A stretch of DNA of 36,438 nucleotides from Sphingobacteriia bacterium (GTDB lineage: Bacteria; Bacteroidota; Bacteroidia; Bacteroidales; UBA7960), in assembly GCA_011390575.1 (NCBI GenBank), contig JAABSE010000035.1, forward strand, positions 1 through 36,438, given 5' to 3'. The notes below the pieces were generated by a model, which was not told the DNA's origin, did no database searches, and saw only the letters and a program-made list of their open reading frames with translations. Positions 23,190 through 30,023 of this stretch are shown here, one piece after another. The stretch's first letter is position 1. Every line of letters starts with the position of its first letter. Position numbers and translations under genes: made by a program.

Positions 23190-24440
23190 CTAATTTCCTT
23201 TCACCCCTATTTTGTCTACTGCGTTATAGTTGTTCAGGTCTGATGTAATGACCATTTCGTTGGGGTTCAGTCCACTTATCACCTCAATGTGGCTGAAGCT
23301 GGCTCCACCCAGCCTGACCTGGCGTTTTTGGGCGGTTGTGCCATTAACCACAAAAAGATCGTATTGCCCGGGTCCCTTGTAAAATTCACCAATTTTTATC
23401 CGAAGTGCGTTTTCTACATGCTGAACCACTACTCTGATTTCGGCTTTCATGTTGGGACGAAGCTTGGGGTGGGATGGCTCATTGAGCAAAATACCAAAGT
23501 TGAGCACACCATCCTGCACCGAGGGAGCGATATGGGCAACCTGCCCTTTGAGTTCGTCCCTGCCCAGTCTTACAAACACCTCCTGTCCTACCAGCAACTG
23601 GTCGGCATAGCTATCGCCTACCACTGCTTCTACCTGGTAGGAAGAAAGGTCAGATATCCTGGCTACCACCTCGCCGGGTGATACCGAAGCCCCGGGTTGG
23701 TTGAGCAAAAAAGATACGGTACCCGATACCGGGGCTTCCAGACGTGCCCGCGTCAGAAGGGTTTCCATCTCCTTGAGGCGATTGCCATGAATGTTCAGGT
23801 CGAGCTCCAGGGATTGCAGCTCCAGAGCTGTAATGTCTTCGCTGTAGGCAAGCTGCTGGTTAGAATTCTCCAGTTCCAGTTCGGCGTTGGAAAGTTCTGT
23901 TTTGAGTTTGGTCACCCGGTCGGCTGAGCTGCCTCCTATGGAAAGTAGGTATTGCTCATGTTCGTGTTCAACACGCAGCGATTCAATCTTTTTAATCAGC
24001 AGCTGATGATTGAGCCGTGCTTGCGTTTCTTTTTTCAGAATATCGATTTCCAGTCTTTTGTGATGGTTGCGGGTTTGTTCAAATTCTGACTTTAACCTGT
24101 CATATTCAAACTGCTGGCTGTCAATGTCAATTTCAAGCAGCTTATTCCCTTTTTCCACCCGTTGGCCGGGCTGACACATTATTCTGAGGATTCGGCTCGA
24201 AACCGGACTTATTACTGCTTCTTCATAAAGGGGCACTACTTTGCCCGAGGCAGCAAACGTAACCATCATCTCTCCTTCATCTACCTTTGCAGTCATCACA
24301 CTATCGAGATGCACACTTCCCACAGTCAGGTTTCTTATAAACATGGTAAGGGCGGCCAATATGCCGGCTGTCAATATCAGACCCATTACGAATCTGATTT
24401 TACGTTTTCTGAGTACTTCTCCGGGTAAGGTTCTGTCCAT
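23190..24440 (-). CDS. HlyD/MacA-family periplasmic adaptor of the exporter
   Basis: 416 aa from the chosen start (MDRTLPG); an ATG at 24461 in the same frame is possible. A single N-terminal membrane helix (about 17-35), a first biotinyl-lipoyl half (EEAVISPVSSRILRI), a long alpha-helical hairpin (about 105-215, rich in Glu, Leu and Lys), the second lipoyl half (RARLEAPVSGTVSF), then beta-barrel and membrane-proximal parts. It links the inner-membrane permeases to a TolC-type channel, here presumably the product of the divergent gene. A sigma-54-like site would overlap the longer start, a weak argument for the shorter one. Confidence 0.9.
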   Translation of the reverse strand: MDRTLPGEVLRKRKIRFVMGLILTAGILAALTMFIRNLTVGSVHLDSVMTAKVDEGEMMVTFAASGKVVPLYEEAVISPVSSRILRIMCQPGQRVEKGNKLLEIDIDSQQFEYDRLKSEFEQTRNHHKRLEIDILKKETQARLNHQLLIKKIESLRVEHEHEQYLLSIGGSSADRVTKLKTELSNAELELENSNQQLAYSEDITALELQSLELDLNIHGNRLKEMETLLTRARLEAPVSGTVSFLLNQPGASVSPGEVVARISDLSSYQVEAVVGDSYADQLLVGQEVFVRLGRDELKGQVAHIAPSVQDGVLNFGILLNEPSHPKLRPNMKAEIRVVVQHVENALRIKIGEFYKGPGQYDLFVVNGTTAQKRQVRLGGASFSHIEVISGLNPNEMVITSDLNNYNAVDKIGVKGN

Positions 24441-24464
24441 TGTTAATACTTTTCCCACCATGGG

Positions 24465-24479
24465 ACAAAACCTGATCCA
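24465..24479 (-). promoter_or_regulatory. Imperfect sigma-54-like -24/-12 element facing the adaptor gene
   Basis: Minus strand TGG, then 10 bases counted from the GG, then GT preceded by TTTT: GG-N10-GT instead of GG-N10-GC. A start about 12 bp on would leave a short leader before 24440. Suggestive only because an NtrC-type regulator is encoded nearby. Confidence 0.25.
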
Positions 24480-24679
24480 CGCCTTTTACATCTCAGATAT
24501 ACAGGCTAATAGCAAATTTGAAAGTTTTAAAAAGTGTCCATTAGTGGGCAGGGTGTGCGGTAGTACATTATCAGGCAATAATGAGTTGAATGATGTTTTT
24601 ACGCTGCCTCGTTTACACAAACACCGGCGCCCGACAGGAAAACGCTTCCCTGGTATTTTCCATCAGAAAAAAAACGGAC

Positions 24680-24707
24680 AACCTGCCCGATGGTGGACAG
24701 GTTTTTT
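24680..24707 (+). terminator. Terminator-like hairpin in the divergent region
   Basis: AACCTG (24680-24685) pairs with CAGGTT (24698-24703), running into six T residues (24702-24707); A residues precede the stem. No gene reads into it from the plus side, so its use is unclear; it could separate the two divergent promoters. Confidence 0.45.
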
Positions 24708-24753
24708 GATTGCAACTATTCATAACGTTCATGTTTTCAACGAAATTATACTT

Positions 24754-24770
24754 TTGGTGAACCTTTTGAT
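24754..24770 (+). promoter_or_regulatory. Imperfect sigma-54-like -24/-12 element facing the TolC-type gene
   Basis: TTGG (24754-24757) followed after 10 bases by GA (24768-24769) preceded by TTTT: GG-N10-GA instead of GG-N10-GC. The leader would be about 100 nt. Confidence 0.25.
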
Positions 24771-24884
24771 AATCTATAACGAATATTTGCGTTAATAGAA
24801 TGTTATCATCTATACAAAAATGCTAATTTTACGCCCTGAAATAAATATGGAATATATCTTTCAGGATAAAACCTATAAACAATC

Positions 24885-26372
24885 ATGAAGCAACCTTTTA
24901 CCTTCCTGCTGAGTATTATGCTCTCCGGTCTTCTTTGCCAATCAACCTATGCACAGACTCCCGTTCAACATCACCTCACACTGGAGGAGGTAATAATGGT
25001 TGCCCGCGAGCAATCGCCCGATGCTCTGGCAGCACGCCATCGCTACCGGGGTAGTTACTGGCAGCATCGTTCATTCCAGGCCGGCTATCTGCCGGGATTG
25101 AGGCTTGATGCTACGTTGCCCGACCTTTTTCGCAATATCCAGCCTGTTACCCTGCAAGATGGAACCGATGTGTATGTGCGAAGAAGCCAGGCTTCTTCTT
25201 CGGCCAATCTTTCGCTCAACCAGAGAATCGGTCTTACAGGTGGTCAGGTGTTCCTGAGTACCGGGCTGGAGCGAATAGATCTTTTTTTAGAATCCGGCGA
25301 CCGTACGTCCTATCTGTCTACACCGGTGAATATTGGGTTTACGCAGCCCATTTTCTCCTACAACCCTTACAAATGGGAGCGCAAGATTGAACCCTTGCGC
25401 TTTGAGGAAGCCCGCAAAAGATATATTGAAGATCTGGAAACCATTTCTTTGAGAGCCAACAACCTGTTTTTTGATCTGTTACTGGCACAAATCAATATCG
25501 AGATCAATACACTGAACCTTAATAACAACGATACCCTCTACCAGATTTCCAAAGGTCGTTTTTCCCTGGGGCGCATAGCTGAAAATGAACTGCTGCAGAT
25601 GGAATTGAATGTGCTCAACTCGGAAGCACAGCTGGAGCAGTCACGCATCGATTATGAAGCGGCACTGTTTCGGTTCAGGTCCTATCTGGGGATTGAGAAC
25701 GTTGACAATGTTCAGCTGGTAATTCCTGAAGACCGGCACGACATGTTTATTGAAGTGGAGGCTGCACTGGTTCAGGCGCGCCAGAACCGGTCGGATATCC
25801 TGGCGTTTGAACGGCAGCAGATAGAAGCCGAAAGTGAAGTGAGCCGCGCTAAGTCTGAAACCCGCTTCAATGCTAACCTTTTTGCCGTCTATGGCTTGAC
25901 ACAAACGGCAGACAGGTTTTCTGACGTGTATGTAGATCCGCTGGATCAGCAACAGCTGCGTGTAGGTGTGCAGATTCCTATCGTTGACTGGGGAGTCGGA
26001 AAGGGCAAGGTAAGGATGGCCGAATCCAACCGAGAGCTGGTCCATACCAATATGCAGCAGGCTATGATTGATTTTGAGCAGGAAGTATTTCTGCGCGTGA
26101 TGGAGTTTAACATGCTGGAAAGACAACTGCTCATTGCCGCCAAAGCCGATACCATTGCCGAAAAACGCTACGAAGTATCGCGTCAACGCTATCTCATTGG
26201 ACGCATCGACATTCTGGAACTCAATATCGCCCTGGAGGAAAAAGACCGGGCCAAACAAAGATATCTGGCTGCTCTTCGCAATTACTGGCGTGGTTATTAT
26301 GAAATGCGCCGCCTTACCCTCTATGACTTCAGGGAAGACAGCCCTATTACCCTTAACTTCAATGAAATATAA
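24885..26372 (+). CDS. TolC-family outer-membrane efflux protein
   Basis: 495 aa, typical length. Signal peptide (about 1-23, ending TYAQ), then two repeats of long helical hairpins: the first about 35-270 with LTLEEVIMVAREQSPDAL and the second about 275-480 with EVEAALVQARQNRSDILAFERQ and YLIGRIDILELNIAL. Strand segments fall near 90-160 and 320-350. It forms the outer-membrane channel of the tripartite pump encoded divergently. Start chosen at MKQPF because the signal peptide begins there. Only 3 bp separate its stop from the next gene. Confidence 0.92.
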   Translation: MKQPFTFLLSIMLSGLLCQSTYAQTPVQHHLTLEEVIMVAREQSPDALAARHRYRGSYWQHRSFQAGYLPGLRLDATLPDLFRNIQPVTLQDGTDVYVRRSQASSSANLSLNQRIGLTGGQVFLSTGLERIDLFLESGDRTSYLSTPVNIGFTQPIFSYNPYKWERKIEPLRFEEARKRYIEDLETISLRANNLFFDLLLAQINIEINTLNLNNNDTLYQISKGRFSLGRIAENELLQMELNVLNSEAQLEQSRIDYEAALFRFRSYLGIENVDNVQLVIPEDRHDMFIEVEAALVQARQNRSDILAFERQQIEAESEVSRAKSETRFNANLFAVYGLTQTADRFSDVYVDPLDQQQLRVGVQIPIVDWGVGKGKVRMAESNRELVHTNMQQAMIDFEQEVFLRVMEFNMLERQLLIAAKADTIAEKRYEVSRQRYLIGRIDILELNIALEEKDRAKQRYLAALRNYWRGYYEMRRLTLYDFREDSPITLNFNEI

Positions 26373-26375
26373 TGT

Positions 26376-27425
26376 ATGCTTGACCTTTCTGATGCTACCA
26401 TCCATAAAATAATTGTCCATAAAATCGGCAATCCTTCGCGCGACGAACAGCTGGAATGTTCCAAAACGGCCTTTCCGCTCAACGATATAGATCTGGAGAA
26501 GGTTCTTTCCCGCTACTTCTTATCTCCTTTTCACAAGAAAACACCGGGTTTTTATAATTTCCGCCACGATACCGATCTGGATCTGAACGAAATGTATCAT
26601 TATGCGGGGAAAATGTTTACCCCGGGAGAAAGCTTCGAACTTCAGTCAGTAAACATTGCCAAACACCTGTACGATAAGTCGCACCATCCGCAGGTTAAAT
26701 CAGGCGAACTGTACATCGTTCTTCTCAACAACTGCATGGTGGAAGATGAACTTACCGATGCAATAGGCATTTTCAAATCGGAAAATAAGGATACTTTTCT
26801 GAAAGTGTATGCCGGTGGAGATGATTGCAATATCGAATACCAGGATGGGATCAACATCAACAAGCTTGACAAAGGGTGTCTGATTTTTAATACAGAAAAA
26901 AGTGAAGGCTATAAGATGGTCATCATTGATAAAACAAACGCCGAAGAAAGCCAGTTCTGGAAAGATCAGTTTCTGAAAGTCGCACCCAGGGACGATGACT
27001 TCTACCAGACGAAAACTGCTATGAACCTTTGCAAAACCTTTTGTAATACCGTTCTTACCGAAGATAATGATGTATCGCGCAACCGGCAGCTGGAGGTTAA
27101 GGATAAAGTGGTGCAATACTTTTCTGAAAACACCGAATACGTGGCAGAAACTTTCGAGCAGGAAGTGCTGGAGCAACCTGAAGTGATTGATGCCTACCGC
27201 GATTACCGGCAAAAATTTGCCGAACAGAACAACATGCTTACCAAAGATTCCTTTGATATTGCCGAGCCGGCAGTTAAGAAAGAGAAGAAGAATTTCAAAA
27301 GTGTTATCAAACTCGACAAAAACTTTCATGTTTATGTGCATGGCAATCCCAACATGATCGAGAAAGGTTTTGATGATGCCCGCGGGAAGTTTTTTTACAA
27401 ACTCTATTTTGACGAGGAAGAGTAG
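26376..27425 (+). CDS. Nucleoid-associated protein (NdpA/YejK-like family)
   Basis: 349-aa soluble protein without signal peptide. It resembles the 37-kDa nucleoid-associated family: N-terminal LSDATIHKIIVHKIGN, a central ELYIVLLNNCMVEDE, then QFWKDQFLKVAPRDDDF and a C-terminal FKSVIKLDKNFHVYVHGNP. Length agrees with the family (about 335-350). Members bind DNA or the nucleoid; the exact role is unknown. It starts 3 bp after the TolC-type gene and so is probably on the same transcript, an odd partner for an efflux channel. A more distant start is ruled out by the stop just upstream. Confidence 0.82.
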   Translation: MLDLSDATIHKIIVHKIGNPSRDEQLECSKTAFPLNDIDLEKVLSRYFLSPFHKKTPGFYNFRHDTDLDLNEMYHYAGKMFTPGESFELQSVNIAKHLYDKSHHPQVKSGELYIVLLNNCMVEDELTDAIGIFKSENKDTFLKVYAGGDDCNIEYQDGININKLDKGCLIFNTEKSEGYKMVIIDKTNAEESQFWKDQFLKVAPRDDDFYQTKTAMNLCKTFCNTVLTEDNDVSRNRQLEVKDKVVQYFSENTEYVAETFEQEVLEQPEVIDAYRDYRQKFAEQNNMLTKDSFDIAEPAVKKEKKNFKSVIKLDKNFHVYVHGNPNMIEKGFDDARGKFFYKLYFDEEE

Positions 27426-27503
27426 ATATTTTTCTGTTTTTTCCATCTTAAATCTTTAAATTTATCCTCTTTAAAAATTTAACCTTTTAAACCCGATAGA
27501 TTT

Positions 27504-28067
27504 ATGGAAGGAAGTGTAGTATTGTTAATCGTTTTAGGGGTTTTTGCCCTTTTTGTCATCCTGGGATACAACCGCCTTGTGGGGCTTCGCAATACCGTTG
27601 ACAAAGCATTTGCCAGCATCGACGCCATGGCCAAAAAACGGTATGATTTGATTCCCAACCTGGTGGCCACCGTATCCAAATACATGGAGCATGAAAGAGG
27701 CACACTCACTGATATTACCGAGATGCGCGCCAAGGCGGTGTCAGGCAATCTTTCTGACAATGAAAAAGTGGATCTCGATAATAAAATTTCCCGCGCCATG
27801 GGAGGGATCATGGTCGCTGTTGAAAACTATCCTGACCTGAAGGCCAACCAGAATTTCCTCCAGCTCCAGGGCAGCCTCAACGAAATAGAAGAGCAGCTTA
27901 GCGCAGCGCGAAGAGCTTACAACTCAGCAGTTACCGACTACAACAATGCCTGCCAGATGTTCCCCTCCAATGTATTTGCCATGATGTTTAATTTCAAAAC
28001 CCGGCGCTTGTTTGAAATTACGGAGGTGGAAAGACAGAATGTTGATGTGAAGTCTTTGTTTGGGTGA
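27504..28067 (+). CDS. lemA: LemA family protein
   Basis: 187 aa with one N-terminal membrane helix (about 4-21) and an otherwise helical cytoplasmic-type domain. Family motifs: YNRLVGLRN, KKRYDLIPNLV, FLQLQGSLNEIEEQ and AARRAYNSAVTDYN, followed by FPSNVFA. LemA proteins are common and structurally known as helical bundles, but their role is not settled. It is followed by a DUF3137 gene, a pairing often seen in Bacteroidota and suggesting a joint membrane function. The start is the ATG at the beginning of the membrane helix. Confidence 0.95.
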   Translation: MEGSVVLLIVLGVFALFVILGYNRLVGLRNTVDKAFASIDAMAKKRYDLIPNLVATVSKYMEHERGTLTDITEMRAKAVSGNLSDNEKVDLDNKISRAMGGIMVAVENYPDLKANQNFLQLQGSLNEIEEQLSAARRAYNSAVTDYNNACQMFPSNVFAMMFNFKTRRLFEITEVERQNVDVKSLFG

Positions 28068-28069
28068 TG

Positions 28070-28136
28070 CTTCGACAGGCTCAGCAACCGTACTTCGACA
28101 GGCTCAGCAACCGTGCTTCGACAGGCTGAGCTGTCT
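28070..28136. repeat. Three tandem copies of a 23-bp repeat
   Basis: Units begin CTTCGACAGGCTCAGCAACC at 28070 and 28093; a third, altered copy at 28116 has GGCTGAGCTGTCT. The first two differ only at their last base. Begins 2 bp after the lemA stop codon. The third copy contains a GACAG/CTGTC dyad. Not a CRISPR: there are no spacers. Confidence 0.9.
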
Positions 28137-28173
28137 GAAACCCAACAATTCCCAAAATCTAAAATGATATACC

Positions 28174-29166
28174 ATGAAGAGTTTAAATGAATTTGAATCA
28201 TTTTTTGAAAAAGAGATGATGCCTGACCTCCGGCTGCTCGATAAAAGGAGAAAAGTAATTGTGAGACGGAGTATGATGGTTGTTTTATTTTCCGTTCTGG
28301 CGTTGCTGTTGCTGGTGGTGGTTTACATGAATTTTGGAAAAGCAGACGGGCAGGACAGCAACATCTTATGGTTTATCATTGCCGGAGTGCTGATTGTTGT
28401 GGGAGGGATTATTGCCGGTTCCGTGTGGGCCAGAGATAAAACCTTTTACACTGATTTCAAAACACAGGTTGTTGAGCGCATTGTGACATTCATCAGCCCG
28501 GATTTGACTTATGAGCCCAAAAACCATATTGGTTCGGACAGCTTTCAGCGCTCGCGCATATTTCTGAAAAATGTGGACCGATACAACGGGGATGACATGG
28601 TGCAGGGCAAGATTGATAAAACCCAGGTCTGGTTTTCGGAGGTAAAAGCCGAATACAAGAATACAACCACCGACAGCAAAGGGAGAACCAAAACTACCTG
28701 GCACACCATCTTCAAGGGGATGTTCTTTATCGCAGACTTCAACAAGCATTTCCAGACCTCAACTGTGGTACTGCCTAACCGTTTGGGAAAAGGTTTTCTG
28801 GCCAGTTTTTTCAACAAGATGAACCTGGCCCGCCGTGAAAAGCATGTCAGGCTGGAAGATCCCGACTTCAACAAGCATTTTGTAGTGTATGGTGAAGACC
28901 AGATCGAAGCCCGCTATGTGCTGAGCACTTCCCTGATGCAACGCATTACAGAGTTTAAAGAAAAGCATCCCAATCCGCTTTATATCAGCTTTGTAAATTC
29001 ATTTTTGTACGTTGCCATTGCCTATAACAAGAATCTTTTCGAACCGTCCTATTTTAAAAAACTCACCCGTTTCAGCCTGGTGAAAGAGTTTTTTGAAGAA
29101 ATCCAACTGGCCGTGAGCATCGTGGAAGAGCTGAATCTGAACAACCGGATTTGGACGAAGCAGTAG
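28174..29166 (+). CDS. DUF3137 membrane protein
   Basis: 330 aa. Two close membrane helices (about 31-51 and 66-87, the latter WFIIAGVLIVVGGIIAGSVWA), then a soluble domain of about 240 residues with strands and a YRSTFFKN-type core; family segments include TVWFSEVKAEY-like and FKGMFFIADFNKHF. No catalytic motif is evident. DUF3137 proteins frequently follow lemA, as here, 106 bp downstream. Function unknown. The protein ends 7 bp before a repeat-rich gene-free stretch. Confidence 0.88.
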   Translation: MKSLNEFESFFEKEMMPDLRLLDKRRKVIVRRSMMVVLFSVLALLLLVVVYMNFGKADGQDSNILWFIIAGVLIVVGGIIAGSVWARDKTFYTDFKTQVVERIVTFISPDLTYEPKNHIGSDSFQRSRIFLKNVDRYNGDDMVQGKIDKTQVWFSEVKAEYKNTTTDSKGRTKTTWHTIFKGMFFIADFNKHFQTSTVVLPNRLGKGFLASFFNKMNLARREKHVRLEDPDFNKHFVVYGEDQIEARYVLSTSLMQRITEFKEKHPNPLYISFVNSFLYVAIAYNKNLFEPSYFKKLTRFSLVKEFFEEIQLAVSIVEELNLNNRIWTKQ

Positions 29167-29197
29167 GATCCATAGCGACGGGAGACGAGTGAAAAGA

Positions 29198-29225
29198 GAC
29201 CGAAGACCGAAGACCGAAGACAGGA
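29198..29225 (+). repeat. Heptanucleotide array (GACCGAA)
   Basis: Three exact GACCGAA heptads followed by GACAGGA. Same family as the heptads at 7545-7610. Confidence 0.85.
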
Positions 29226-29242
29226 GAAAAGTGTCGGCCCGT

Positions 29243-29289
29243 AGGATCTTCCAGCTTCCGCAGGAACTGGAAGCATCCGGATGTTTTTA
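29243..29289 (+). repeat. 47-bp hairpin element, copy 1
   Basis: An imperfect dyad: AGGATCTTCCAGCTTCC, then GCA, then GGAACTGGAAGCATCC, followed by GGATGTTTTTA. Identical over 47 bp to 29406-29452 and, inverted, nearly identical to 29809-29844. Confidence 0.9.
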
Positions 29290-29304
29290 GTTGTGATGAG
29301 TTAT

Positions 29305-29400
29305 AAGTGAATAGTGGAAAGTGAAAGCTGAAAGAGAGCTCGAAGCTGAAAGCTGGAAGGGAGAAAAGGAGCTGAAAGCTCAAAGGTGAAAGGTGAAAGG
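29305..29400 (+). repeat. Degenerate purine-rich heptad array
   Basis: Runs of related 7-mers such as GTGAAAG, CTGAAAG, GCTCGAA, GCTGAAA, GCTGGAA, GGTGAAA. The period of 7 is kept over most of the stretch, with a few slips. Confidence 0.75.
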
Positions 29401-29405
29401 CCTGC

Positions 29406-29452
29406 AGGATCTTCCAGCTTCCGCAGGAACTGGAAGCATCCGGATGTTTTTA
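29406..29452 (+). repeat. 47-bp hairpin element, copy 2
   Basis: Exact second copy of 29243-29289, 163 bp downstream in the same orientation, directly following the heptad array. Confidence 0.92.
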
Positions 29453-29478
29453 ATTGTTAATTATGGTAGGTTCTGTAG

Positions 29479-29498
29479 GCCCGCACTGCTGTGCAGGC
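29479..29498. repeat. Stem-loop with one mismatch
   Basis: GCCCGCAC, loop TGCT, GTGCAGGC: eight positions with a single C-A mismatch. Confidence 0.6.
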
Positions 29499-29518
29499 AA
29501 GGGCTCAAATATGAATAG

Positions 29519-29566
29519 CCCGGGGTAAAGAAACATAGCCGAAAGGCTATGGAACGGAACCCCGGG
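29519..29566. repeat. Two-tier hairpin with GAAA tetraloop
   Basis: Outer stem CCCGGGGT (29519-29526) with ACCCCGGG (29559-29566), 8 of 8 pairs; a symmetrical 7 x 7 internal loop; inner stem CATAGCC (29534-29540) with GGCTATG (29545-29551), 7 of 7 pairs, closed by a GAAA loop. As RNA this would be very stable and the loop is of the GNRA class. Confidence 0.8.
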
Positions 29567-29588
29567 TTTTGGTTTGCAAAACAAAATG

Positions 29589-29636
29589 GCGCTGCGAGAA
29601 AAAGATAGTTTAACAGCATTCTGCTGATGACAGCGC
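29589..29636 (-). repeat. Unit-B-like palindromic element, inverted (48 bp)
   Basis: GCGCTG at one end and CAGCGC at the other. In reverse complement it begins GCGCTGTCA and ends TCGCAGCGC, the same ends as unit B near 35 kb, with a different middle that contains its own small hairpin CAGCA-TTC-TGCTG (29614-29626). Confidence 0.75.
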
Positions 29637-29750
29637 AAGGGCAAAAAAGTATTAGAGAGAAGAGACGAGTGAGTTTTAAGAATGTAGATTTTAGAGTGTG
29701 AAGGTAAAAATTCAGCTCTTCCCGCAATTCCGGGGTTATAAAAAAGAAAT

Positions 29751-29786
29751 GTTACAAAAATGTAACTAACAAAAATGTAAGTTACA
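29751..29786. repeat. AT-rich inverted repeats
   Basis: GTTAC (29751-29755) with GTAAC (29762-29766), and TGTAACT (29761-29767) with AGTTACA (29780-29786). The two stems share bases and cannot form together. Confidence 0.55.
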
Positions 29787-29808
29787 AAATAGTTAGCTGC
29801 ATTTCATT

Positions 29809-29844
29809 CGGATGCTTCCAGTTCCTTCGGAAGCTGGAAGATCC
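29809..29844 (-). repeat. Hairpin element, copy 3 (inverted, 36 bp core)
   Basis: Reverse complement of the core of copies 1 and 2, differing by one base in the loop (TTC for TGC). Confidence 0.9.
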
Positions 29845-29936
29845 TTCGGAACCTTTGAACTTTCACCCTACTTCGTTCCGGTCGCTGGATTAGCTTAACT
29901 GTTCATTAAAAGTTGACGGATTAACAATTAAAAGTT

Positions 29937-30023
29937 CCTTCCAGCTTCCAGCTTCGAGCTTCCAGCCCTTTCACCTTTCACCTTTGACCTTTCAGCAATT
30001 TTTCACTCTTCACTTTTCACTCT
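29937..30023 (-). repeat. Degenerate heptad array in inverse orientation
   Basis: Read on the minus strand: GTGAAAA, GTGAAGA, GGTCAAA, GGTGAAA, GCTCGAA, GCTGGAA. Same heptad vocabulary as 29305-29400 in the opposite direction. It runs up to and overlaps the stop codon of the helicase gene. Confidence 0.75.

Larger units (their letters stand above)
24441..24884. other. Divergent intergenic region between adaptor and TolC-type genes
   Basis: 444 bp with no gene. It contains the two imperfect -24/-12 candidates listed separately, facing outward to each gene, and a hairpin with T tract in the middle. Near 24782-24789 is AATATTTG, one mismatch from the -7 consensus. Confidence 0.5.
29167..30023. 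other. 857-bp gene-free, repeat-rich region
   Basis: Reading frames here are short and low in complexity; none is supported. The region is built of heptanucleotide arrays, three copies of a hairpin element (one inverted), several stem-loops and a 48-bp palindromic element, all listed separately. Confidence 0.85.

Noticed and set aside
28070-28136. CRISPR-like tandem repeat
   Set aside because: The three 23-bp units are contiguous with no spacers, and there are no cas genes.
29450-29727. Minus-strand frames of 64 and 88 codons in the repeat region
   Set aside because: They cross hairpins and palindromic elements, have no homology I recognise, and no promoter.
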